This document shows, in pieces, positions 1 through 11,647 of a stretch of DNA of 64,000 nt; position 1 is the first letter of the stretch; the number at the start of each line of letters is the position of its first letter. Made by a program: the position numbers and the translations under genes. The DNA is from Ophthalmolycus amberensis (Eukaryota > Chordata > Actinopteri > Perciformes > Zoarcidae). The notes beneath the pieces are model-generated. The model was not told where the DNA came from. It saw only the letters and a program-made list of their open reading frames with translations, and made no database searches. The stretch spans positions 62,001 to 126,000 of the forward strand of contig JAFEUB010001023.1 in the NCBI GenBank assembly GCA_024529925.1, in the 5' to 3' direction.

Positions 1-1010
1 CAGACCACTGAACCACTCTCAGCACCCCAGAGAGTCAGAGACCCAGTGACGTCCTCCCTGGCTGAACGAGAAATAATAATTCTAAAAGCTTTAAGCTATT
101 TCATTTGTCACACAGAACACAGTATGTTCATGTGTACTGTATGTACTGTATGTATACTGTTTATTTACAGAGTAGCACAATAAAAATCAATGTATGACAA
201 ACTTTCTAAATATGTATTTTTATTAGAAACAATGTCAAAATATTTCTGATAATCTGACTATGTATGACAATTGATATACAATAAATATTGTGAAATTATA
301 ATTGAATATCTTTTTGATTTTCATTTGACTCAAAGGCATTACTGTTAGTACTGTTACGTATTGATAATCATATTACATGTTGATATAACTAAAATGGGAA
401 AAGCTTTAGATTACAGCCCCACAAACCCCACTTTACAAGCAGGTTCAGATGTTTTCAATACATTAGGAACCAAAAAATAAAGAGGCCTCTTATTACTTTC
501 TGTTCTCTTTAGTCAGAAGATGAAATAGTTCAAGGAGGATGAATCAGCCCACTTCTAAAATGATGTTCAAGCAATCTACAATTAAAAGTTGCAAATGATC
601 AGATACATGCAGTGTTATGATCCATAAAAGTGACACACACTTGCTTGTGAGCACTTTGTCACCAGTTTCACATTTCACTGTCTCACACAAAACTTGAAAC
701 AAAATGTAGACGAAGTATAAAATACTCAAATTCAGTTTATCCGTGGAGTAAATCTCACTGTTTGTAACGTTACCGGACTTAAAGTGGTATTTCAGGTTCA
801 CAACCGCCAGCTACTGTCAGCAACTTGTCAGCTAACGTTAGCGGTAGCTCTTAGCTAGCTTGTCAGCTACTACTACTATTAACAAACATGTGATGTTTAA
901 GCTCCCGGTTACGTTAGCTAGCTTGTCAGCTATGAACGTCACGTAACTTAACCGATCATTTTAACAAACGTGATGTTATAATGTACTATATATATATATA
1001 TATACACAGT

Positions 1011-1741
1011 CAGTGGTGTATAGTAACGAAGTAGAAATACTTCGTTACTGTACTTGATGGTAGCAGTCGCCCAATTGCAGATTCAGCTTGAGCAAAACCT
1101 TTGTCTATTGTGTTCAAGTCAGGCCCATAGGAGTTTACAAGGCAGGTGTCCTTTCTCATAACACTGACCTGATGCATCAAGTGGATATTTTTTGCTGAAC
1201 ATAATATTATGCATTTGCCCTCTACATCCTCTAGTCTAATGAGCATACTTATAAACGCACTGTTACAACTCCTTCGTAGTGTCATATTGCTTTTCGGAGA
1301 ATTATGATGATAAGTTCACAGTAGATGCAAAAGTATACTTATGTACAATATATTATGTTGAACATTGTTGCTCCTGGATGGATCACAGCCAACCCAATTA
1401 TGTTCAACACAGCTCCATGTCCTTGGTCATGGTGGCCACAGCACTTAAAAGAATAAACTTCATAATTCTCAAAATTCTGACCCTTTGCTTTTTTATTAAC
1501 AGCATTTACTTGTACTTTTACTTTCAATGAACAGGTTATGATGTTCATTTAATGTTCAGGTTATGATGTACATTTAATATCAGAAAATTACTTTTGATAC
1601 TTTAGTACTTAAGTACAATAAATATCAGATACTTTAAGACTTTTACTCAAGTAGTATTCTAATAGGTGACTTTTTCTGGAGAAGTTTTCCAGTAAGGTAT
1701 CTTTACTTAAGTATGGCTTTTGAGTACTTTATACACCACTG
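1011..1741. mobile_element. hAT-like non-autonomous element
   Basis: The 731-base block is bounded by inverted CAGTGGTGTATA (1011-1022) and TATACACCACTG (1730-1741). The subterminal sequence is rich in TACTTAAGTA-type words typical of fish hAT MITEs. No intact transposase. The flanking 8 bases do not match, so the target duplication has decayed or the true ends differ slightly. Confidence 0.6.
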
Positions 1742-2272
1742 AGGTTGGCGCATGGTGTGCTGGTTTAAGTGTCTCTGATGCGGCTGTCTTCAGTTGTTTA
1801 TCTGATGGATATTTGATACTAAGCACAATATTGCATCATGTCACAAGCCACACAATAACTCATGGTCTTCAGTAGTCTGCACATTCTTCAAATTTCAACC
1901 CCAGATCTTCGCTGTGGAAAGGGCTGACGCAGTCTGCCCATCTGCACAGACGCATCCATTGTCTCGTACAATAGTCATGCAATACAATATATTGCAGAAT
2001 CCGTGATGAACAAGATGTACCGTAAATTAGCTTGTAGCTGACTCTGGTGCAGCTAAGAAGCCGTGCACCGTCCCTGCCAAATAAACAAATAGATAAATAA
2101 CAGCTGCTCTGAAGGTCGGTATCCCCAATAAACTGGCAGTTCAGAGCGTGTCTGCGTGTGTGTGTGTGATAGGAAACCTTTGAGGTACTGGATGAATAGT
2201 TTGTCTTCCTGGAGCCAGTTTTGCAGGATGGGAGGGGAGCAGGAAGTGAGTCACTGGAGAATCGTAGCTCAC

Positions 2273-2345
2273 CAGAAGAAAAAGGTGGCGTGCTGCTGAG
2301 GTGCTGATCCAAATCCACGGAGGGCGAGCTGAGAGCCGTGGAGGC
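2273..2345 (-). other. exon-like segment, gene unknown
   Basis: Bounded by a good acceptor (gttcctttctatctttag) and donor (TCTG|GTGAGC), open for 24 codons with one base left over. It reads ASTALSSPSVDLDQHLSSTP then PFSS. No partner exons were found and the sequence is not recognised. It may be chance or part of a gene lying outside the window. Confidence 0.2.
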
Positions 2346-4069
2346 CTAAAGATAGAAAGGAACAATGTCAGCAACGCTGACGGCATCAGGCCTGCTTGTG
2401 ATAAATGACGGGATTTAGGATTCTGGGTCCGATTTATCTGGAGAGGCAGGATGCAGTCGCGCCACCAAGGGGCGGGACGGGGGTCCACGTAAACTTGAGT
2501 TGGCTGGTTTCCAGGAAACAACTTAAAACCAATTCAACAACGCAGGTCATTACTTCGCCAGAAAGCCGTGTAAAACCGTAAAACAATTACGTATTCTTAC
2601 AAAGCTACATATCTGCATCAAATAACCACAAATAAAATGTTAGAGACATAAGATATTGCAACCCACAAAGAGTGCAGTTAGACATCCAAATACACAAAAA
2701 CTAATGTCAACATCAATGATGACGACATCAAGCTAAGTTTCTCCCTTAACCCCAACGACGGTCGAGCACAACTCACGACAATCAAATAGTTCTCAAATGA
2801 AATGATTGAATAACATGAGTGAGTGGACATGCATCTGTGTTTTCTGACCATAAAATGGCAGCTTGTTTGGTAATATTGATTTCGCAATATTTCCAAAATC
2901 CCACCAAATATTGACAAAAGCAACTCAAATAGAATCTTGTGGACATGGGACTTTATTGCGCGTTTGTTTGCAATCTATTCGAGCATCACAAACATCATTT
3001 ATTCAATCCAAAGCTTCACACACCAAAGCCATGGTGTCATTATACTCTGCCTGTTTCACATTTATTGTCCACTTGATGCACAGTAGAGCAGATGACGCAC
3101 CATGAAGCTTCGGCCCATGAGTGAACCAATTAGGTGGAAAGCTTCAATGCTTCATGAAGCTTCATCTCGCCATCACTACTAAAAATGTAATGAAAAGTAG
3201 CCCAATTGGGCGAAAAGCAGTCAAAAAAGCAGTCCAATATGGCAATTTGCCTTTTTAAGGAAAAGGACATCTGGCCTGTTTGAAGATGAATGAATGACCT
3301 CACACATGTAGGTTGACTACAGATACATAACACATTAAAACAGGATTGTTGTGGAACTCAAAATGTTAACTCTACTGGTATAACAGATAATAAGTAAAAC
3401 TGTAAAATAAGAAAACCAAAGTTTATCACTATGAAATGCCTTCACTCTCATATTGACGTCGTTTTCGACCGGCCTACATGGTGCAACACAGCATAACAGA
3501 ATTCCTGAAAGTCAGTTGTGGCTTTTGGTCCCGAGACTTTCAGTGAAATGAACATTTCGGGGAGGCCACTGGCAGGACGAGAGAGCAACAACAGAGCGAG
3601 GGGAAGAGAATTTTAAATAGTCACAGGAGAGAGAGGTCAACTCAGTGACCACGACGTCAGCCCGCCTGAACGGTCCCGACTCCCCAGCCCCACCCGTCTT
3701 CTCTAAGTAGCTTAAAATAAGCTTCAGTGGTGTTTTCATAAAACACAGGAAAAATGAACACAACACAATCCCATTCAAAGCGGATATTTTAGAGGACAGG
3801 GGAACAAACTCAAACAAAAGCTGTTCTTTTGTCTGCTATGACGACAGACGGCAGCTTTTACATCTTCAGTAGTCGCTGCTGCGGATCATAAGTTCATAGA
3901 CACATCAGCATCAACTTCTTAGATCCTGACTGCAAGTAGGGAAACAATGTTTGGTCTCCAGATGGGTTTCTTTCAATTACATTCAAGCAACAATATGGCT
4001 TCAGATATATAAAGTTATCAAAATGAATGAACTCAGGAATAAATATAAAAATACAGAGAATAGAGTTTT

Positions 4070-6391
4070 AACTGGTTGATCATGTATCAACTTTATTTAA
4101 ATACTTTAACAACCTCACCTACAGTGTACAGTTAGAAAACTCCACTCCTTCAAAGACAGATACTGGTCAAATGTACATAGCAGGAAAACAAAACTAAAAA
4201 ACAGAAAACAAACAAAGTAAAGATCAAATCAAACAGACCGTTCACGCCTGCCATAGCCGACCCTCAGCCCCCTGAAGAGGCTCTTTCATGGCCGGCCAGG
4301 AGGCAGCAATTGTGAATCTTTTGTTAGTTTAAATCTTGCAAAAGACAAAAATAAAAAATAAAAAAATAAACACGTCTGTCTCCTCTCTTCACACTGTTAC
4401 GCCTTACGTCCCACTGAGGTGAGCGGCAATCACATATTCCTGTCGTATAAAAGGATTCGGTTCAAAAACTGTCAAGTTAGGGAGTATATTTACCCAAGTA
4501 TAAAAAAATAAATTAAAATGATCAACATTTATCCACAACACGGTCGATCCCCCGACACCTTCTGGAACTTCTGGAAGCTCCTCGACGCGTTTACAAAGAT
4601 TTTGAAACAAGCTCTGGCAATGAAATCAACTGTTTGTGCTAAAGGGTATAAAACTATGTGACGGGAGAAAAACTATTCAAACAATCATCCGAACTTTGGA
4701 TCCATCCCAATAGTGAACATTTCCACCATGAAGTGTGCGATCTTTAGCTGAAAGCCTGAGGGAAAACCATGTTGAATAATCATTTTTTAACACAGGTGGT
4801 GCTGAGATCAATGACGTGGTTCTCTTCAGGCATGAGCTCAGACTGACAGCCTGCTAAAGATCAACGCACGATTCATCCACTGATTGACTTTTAGGTCCAA
4901 AGTCTCGTTTCCGATTGTCACACTGTCGACAGCCACTCAAGCCAAACGCTTCTGCATTGATGCTGATGAGGCAGCAAATGAATCCGAAATCTGCACAGCT
5001 GTCCTTTAATTCCATTCTCAACTAAACGGTTAATAAAAGCAAAGTAACTAAAAGATAAAGGCTAGATGGAGACGTTCTGTAAATGTAAGCAATAGATTGA
5101 AGCTATGAAATGTCGGTTTCTGCAGATAACAAACAAAAACCTGTTTAATGTAAAATAATCGGCCAAAATAAAAACAAAACAAATTGCTCGATAAATAAAT
5201 TAATATGCCATTAAATATACCGAAAATAACATTTAAATAAATGTAGGCATTCATTGATCAAATGTGCTGCTTTAACTTGCTTTTTAATCAATTGATCTTT
5301 GTATCAAATTCTCCTATTTATTACCTCTTATCTAAATTGACTATTATCTTTCTATATATTTTGATAATCTGGCAGGTTCCGTCCTCTATAACGACTAAGC
5401 ATCATTTAGCAAAAATGGGACGCGGGGAACTTTTCCATCTCTTCTACCTTCATTCATTTACAAACTCAAAATTTTTAAAGAAAGATAAAAACAAGAAGTT
5501 CACGAGAAAGCAACAGGACGGCTGAAAGGGGGGAACAATAGTGGCGTAGTGATTAAAGAAGCAGAACCGAGAGTCACTTCCTGGACCAGCAAAGTTACCT
5601 GTTTCAGGTAAGAAATGAAACGGTATATGAACAGCTGGAGGAGCTACAGACATTAAAAACATGAATACAGACCTCAAGACGACTCAAACCGACAGTGCGA
5701 AGAAGTAAACAAATAAATACAAAAAAAATAAAATAAAATAAAGCAGAATTTTAAGTTTACGTTTTTGTAGCAAACGTGAGTCATACTGAAAAAAATGTAT
5801 GGTAATGTTTGACAAAACTTGCTGATCTGCTTTCAGTGCCGTTCATTTAATCGCAAAAAACACCACGAAAAAGCAAACTTTTTACGGGAAACAATTAGAT
5901 CCCATCAGCCAAGAGCACGTCAACGTTGACCGACGAGAATATAGACAAGCGCTTCGACTGGGTTAAAGGGGAGGAGACAATGCAGGAAGTGAAATGAAGA
6001 GGATTAATGAAAATACAATGTGAATCTAAAACATGACGTAGAAATGAGTTTCTGCTGCCATCTGAATAACTTTTTTCATTTAAGTGTTGAGAAGAGGAGA
6101 ATACATTTATCTATACATCGATAAGTTTGTTTAAAATAGAGATTTAACTTTAAACCCTTCCCATAACCCAAGAGTCTTTTATAGAATCTGCAACACTAGT
6201 GTTAGTGTGTTTGTGTGTGTATCAGTTTGTTCACAGAAGTTTGTCTTCTTAAGCTTCTTACAGTCTTACGGGCAGTTGCCTCAGTGCGCTTTTCCTTCTC
6301 CACTGATCTGTTCAGTGTCCGAAAATGTTAAAACAAGACGACGGTACACGGTACAACAATCAGTGCGGCGGGGGGGGGGGGGGGGGGGGGG
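4070..6391 (-). other. zc3h4: zc3h4 3' UTR with poly(A) signal
   Basis: The AT-rich sequence after the stop has no further coding signal. AATAAA (minus strand) at 4097-4092 is a suitable poly(A) signal, placing cleavage near 4070-4082. Earlier AATAAA-like sites exist, so shorter transcripts are possible. The end is an inference from the signal alone. Confidence 0.5.
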
Positions 6392-9300
6392 TCACTGGCA
6401 GAAGGGCGATGCTGTGGGGTCAAAGCCTTTGAAAACGTCCTTCAGCGAGGCCTTGTCCTGCTCTGCGGTCGTCTGGTCGGGCTGCACCGGGCTGTTGCCT
6501 CCGAAGGGGCTGCCCGTCCCGCCGGGCTTGGCCGCCTGCTTCACCGCGCCAAATAGAGTGGACACCGGTAGGTTGTGGACGCCCGCGGGCCCCTGATCCC
6601 CGGCGGCTCCGGGAGCCCCCTGACCTGCGGCGGCGGCTGCTGCGGGCCCTCCCTGGCCCGTGGAGTTGGGCGAGGGCGCGGGCTTGGGCCGCGGCCTGTT
6701 ATAGCTGTTGTATCGGTCGGTTCCTTGTTCGCTGCTTTTTTCCGGCTCCGGTTGGTCCAACGCCGACTTCCGAACAAACAGGGGCTCCTTGGACTTGGGT
6801 TTGCTCGCCGGGGGTTCACTGGGTTTGGACTCTGCGCTGGCTGAGTTGGGGGAGTTGTTGGAGCCGCTGCTGATACCAGGGCTGCCTGGTTTGTTAGTCC
6901 GAGGGTCATACAGACTGATGCTGCTCAGCACGCTGGCTCCCCCTGGTGCCCCGGCTCCCACACCGCGGCCTGCCCCACCCGAGGAGAGCAACCGTGGGTC
7001 GTAGGGGGCAATGGTGGGTGGGGGGGAGCTGGATGTGGTCGCAGGGGTAGTAGAGGAGACGGGAGGAGGCACGGGGTCGGAGGGTTGCTTCAGTGCTGAC
7101 TTCTGCGGCTGGAGACGGGGGTCGGTGAGGCCTTTACGGGACACACGGGGGTCAACGGGCTTTTCTACAGGCGGGGGAGGCATGGGGGGAGGCGGACCCA
7201 GCAGCGACATGGGGGCGATAGGGGTGGGTAGGAGAGGAGGGGAGGGAGTCTGGGACGGGCTGGAGTTGACAGTCTTCAAAATACGAGACAGCAGTTCAAA
7301 ATCTGGGAGAGAGGAAGAGGAGGAGGAGGAGGAGGAGGAGGATGAGGAGGAGGAGGAGGAAGAAGAGGGAGCAGGGCGGTCCAAGGAGGGGGGAGGGGGC
7401 TGAACGGGAGGGGGTTGCGGGTGAGGGAGCGATGTTGGGAGTGGCTGCTGAGTGCGGGACAGACGCGGGTCTATGGAGGGGACGGTAGGGATGCCTGGTG
7501 GGAGTGGAAGGAGGTCCTGCTTGGGGAGTGGTAGAGGGAGGAGATCCTCGGGTGACCAGGTGATGGTTTTGCTGAAGGCCGGCATGTGGAGAAGGATATC
7601 CTTCTTGATGTGGCTGAACTGCTGCAGCTGCGAGCGCGGGTCTCTCAGAGCCATGCCCATGAGCGGGTCCAGAGGAATCGGCACCGGCTTGTCCCGTAGA
7701 ACCCGCTCCGTCTCCTCCTCCTCGACCGCCGGGGTCGTGAGCGGCGGGGGCTTGTAGACCAGAGGCGGCTCTGGTTTGGGAGCGGGGGGCGAGTGGGAGG
7801 TGGGTCCCGACGAAACGGCAGCAGCTAGCCGGGCCAACCTGGGGTCCGCAGGCGGTCCGGAGGAGGCCAGAGTGGGCAAGGAGTCGGCCGAGTCTGTGGC
7901 GCGCGCCAGGCGCCGGTCCCGAGCCAAGCGGGGGTCTGCCGGCCGAGCCGGAACACTGGCGGGAGAGGCCTTCTGTAGGCGGGGGTCGCTCGGGGGGCCG
8001 TCGGATTTATGGGGAGCCTGGGTCTGCTGACGGAGCGTCTTCAAGATGGAGGTCACGCTACCGCCGCCATCCTCATCCTCACTGGAGTACCAGTTCCCTG
8101 AGTCACCTAAGAAAGAAGGACGCACATGCTTGGGTGTTAAATGGATATTCTTTAGAACACACACGCACACATTTGAGTAACTTGAATAATTGAAGGCGTC
8201 ATATTTGAGGTTTCTGTTGACTTTTGAGAAGGTCGGAAAGCGACCAATCAGCAGGGAGAGTGGAACTCACTTTCACATTGTGCAAAGATGAACTTTTCTG
8301 CTTATTGTATTCACAGCCACGTCTGAACATTATCCACTAGAACACTGAATTAACAAAAGACAACAAGAACTTCACCAGTCAGCCGTTCCTCGTCCATTGC
8401 AGTGCTTTCAAAGCGAGCGACTGGAATAAATAGTCCGCCAGGACACAGTGACAGCTGATCCATTTGCAGACTTGGAATACAATATTTGTTTTTTTTCTTC
8501 TTGTATAATAACCTGAGAATAAGAATCGTGTGTCCGTTAGAACGAGCCGTTTATATCTACATACGGAGCGGGTCCTCTTCACGGCGCCCGCCGCCAGGTT
8601 TCTACAGTAGCCCAGAATGGACAAACTAAAGATTGGATCTAAATAGGGCCATTTGGGTTATAGCAGCAGCCACTGTAGTTCACCTCCACGCTGGCCACAT
8701 GGAAGAAGCTTCAGCATGTTGCAATCTGCAACTTCACCGCTAGAAGACACCAAATCCTACACGCGGCACCTATTTAAGGTTCTATCGACAATAATCGTAT
8801 AAATACGAATCTTAAATTGTATTTTTTTTAACATCTAATAATAAAGTTGGTCTATAACTACTGACAATAAATGTGTCGACATTAATCTACAGTATTTTTC
8901 TAATTTTGTACAACTTTCCTGAAGCTAACTATACAGTGTTTTAGGAGATAATTATGATAAGGGCAATTTTTAAGGACTACAATTCCCTATTACAAAGGTA
9001 TGACTCATGAACACACCAGGAGGTGCAGATCATCCTCTACCTTCAGTGTCTCTGCTCTTCTCTGCTCCTCCCTCGGCCATCCTGCGAGCTCTCTCCTCTT
9101 CTTCCTGCTGCTTCTGTTGGATCCTCATGAACAGGACGCGCTGCGCTGGAGGCAGGAAGTCGGGCACGGACATCCCTCCCTGATTGGCTGACGCTCCATT
9201 AGCAGAGCCGTCTGGGCCGCCTGACTGATTCCCAACATTTCCCCCTCTCTCGTCCATGCCGGCAAAACCCTGGTAGTTGTCAACTGAGAGGGAACAGCAG

Positions 9301-11027
9301 GGTGTCAGTGCAGAAACAGTAACACCACATTTCCACCAAAATGAGCTGATATATGCAGGATTTTTTTAAGACAGCACATAACCTGCTAAAAGCAGGCCAT
9401 GCTTTCCTTTCCCATTGTGCAAGGGTCTTTTTTCTATCCGTTACTTATTCAGTAAGTAACCAGAGTTGTGATTGATGGAACAGTGGAAACACTAACAAAG
9501 GTTTATTTTGTTTGTCAAGTCTGAATGACAACGAATCAGCGATGTAAAATGACTTCCTGTCAATGGAGTCCGGTAGCTTTGAGGAGAGCATATAACGGAT
9601 ATTTCTTTTCCCATCTAACTCAGTGAATTAATGTTTATTTCCTCCAAAAACCTGAGTTGGTGATTGTTGGAAGAGTGGCAAGACCGGTTCTGATGTTTCT
9701 TGTGTTTCTGTCGAGTTAGAATGAAATCAGCGAGGTGAAATGACTCGTCTGACTGGACTCTGGCGGCTTTGAGGAGAGTTTATTAATTGTATGTTTTTGT
9801 ACAATAATAAATGAATATTAAATTCCTGTTGATCTTATTTTAAATTCACTGTAATGTGCGTCTTATAGCATTGCGCCGGAAAACATCTGACGTCAACAGC
9901 CAGATGTTTGTGGGTATTAGTGAGTTTTTTTCCCCTTGGGCTTAACTTTGCAACCAGTAGAACAAATACTGTGTATCAATCAACTGACTGCACCAAAAGC
10001 TCACTTGCTACTCAGGCTTCAATCGTTCAGTTTGATGAGTGGAATCGACTCTCACCTTCTTGCACCACTCCCTCCATCTGCATACCGTCCTGCTGATTGA
10101 AGAAGTTATTAAAGAAGTTTCCTCCCGGAGGAGGACCTGGAGGCATGGCCCCTCCATGTGGAGGGCCGTCACCAGACCCGAATCCTCCCATCATGGGCGG
10201 TCCGCCGGGGCCCATGTTGGGGGGCCCCTGGTTCATCCCGAGGTTGGGGCCCATGTTCTGCATGTCAGGGGGCATCATCCCCGGGGGAGGAGGGAAGCAG
10301 GGTGGGGGGCCACCAGGGGCCCCTGGGGGGGGGGCCGTCTGGCCCTGGTTGCCGCTGGGAGTCTGGCTTCTGATAGAGGAAGGAGAGGAGGAGTTAAGAT
10401 TCACAGAGCTTCAAAGACACTTTGCAGGGTGAAATCAGGAAGAGTTCAAGAGTAACGTGCCACTAAATCCACTTTGTTTAGTTAGTAAATCACATGTCTG
10501 GTCACTTTATCTCACTATCTACTGGTCCTGGTCCCATTCTGTGGTTTTCATTACATCAGAAGTCATTTTCCCTTTCTCTTGCTTCACACTTGCTTACTCT
10601 TTAAAGAGTTGTTCGGTAGTGCTATGGATCTCAACATGGGTTTCACAGAATAGTCCACTATGAAAACCACCAGTCCACACTGTGCAGCGCTGTGGACTGG
10701 CCGTTGCTCTGTGGTTTTAGAACAGGGCAGTAATAAAGCAGCGGCAGTGCATCTACAGCAGATATGCAGCTGGGGGTGCTGTGGACAGCGGTTGACTCGT
10801 CATAGTGGTCATGTTTCTTTAAATATGCAGTGTGGGGTGCTTATGGAAGGGGGAACTTTCAGGACATAACTTTGGCTGTTGTTTCAAACACTCGCTGCCT
10901 GTAGGCTCTAGAGCAGGGGTCTTCAACTAAAATTCCAAAAGGTCCAGATTGAGAAAATCTCCTCGGGCAAAGGTCCGAAACATTACAATAATAACTAACT
11001 CGCGCTATTTAGTGCCATATATATATA

Positions 11028-11108
<81 letters not shown>

Positions 11109-11118
11109 TTATACTTTC

Positions 11119-11158
<40 letters not shown>

Positions 11159-11598
11159 TATCTATATATATATATAGATATCTATATATAGATATATATA
11201 TATATAGATATATAGATATCTATATATATATATATATAGATATCTATATATAGATATATATATATATATAGATCTATATATATATAGATCTATATAGATA
11301 TATATATATATAGATCTATATAGATATATATATATATAGATATATATAGATCTATATAGATATATATAGATCTATATAGATATATATATATAGATATATA
11401 TATATATATCTATATCTATATATATATATAGATATCTATATCTATATATAGATAATATAGATATATATAGATCTATATAGATATATATAGATATATATAG
11501 ATATATATATATATCTATATCTATATATATATATAGATATCTATATATATATAGATATCTATATATATCTATATATAGATATCTATATCTATATATAT

Positions 11599-11647
<49 letters not shown>

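Larger units (their letters stand above)
1..4069. other. intergenic region upstream of the zc3h4 3' end
   Basis: AT-rich sequence with no convincing gene. It holds local duplications of TAGCTAGCTTGTCAGCTA (about 851-898 and 913-978), the hAT-like element at 1011-1741, one exon-like segment at 2273-2345, and at about 3100-3180 a palindromic GCTTCATGAAGC patch that looks like a transposon end. Confidence 0.6.

Noticed and set aside
6541..7760. Long plus-strand and other-frame open frames opposite the last zc3h4 exon
   Set aside because: GC-rich coding sequence leaves antisense frames open; they show no conserved motif and lack splice or start context.
10949..11191. Open frame of Ile-Tyr repeats
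   Set aside because: Translation of a (TA)n tract, not a gene.
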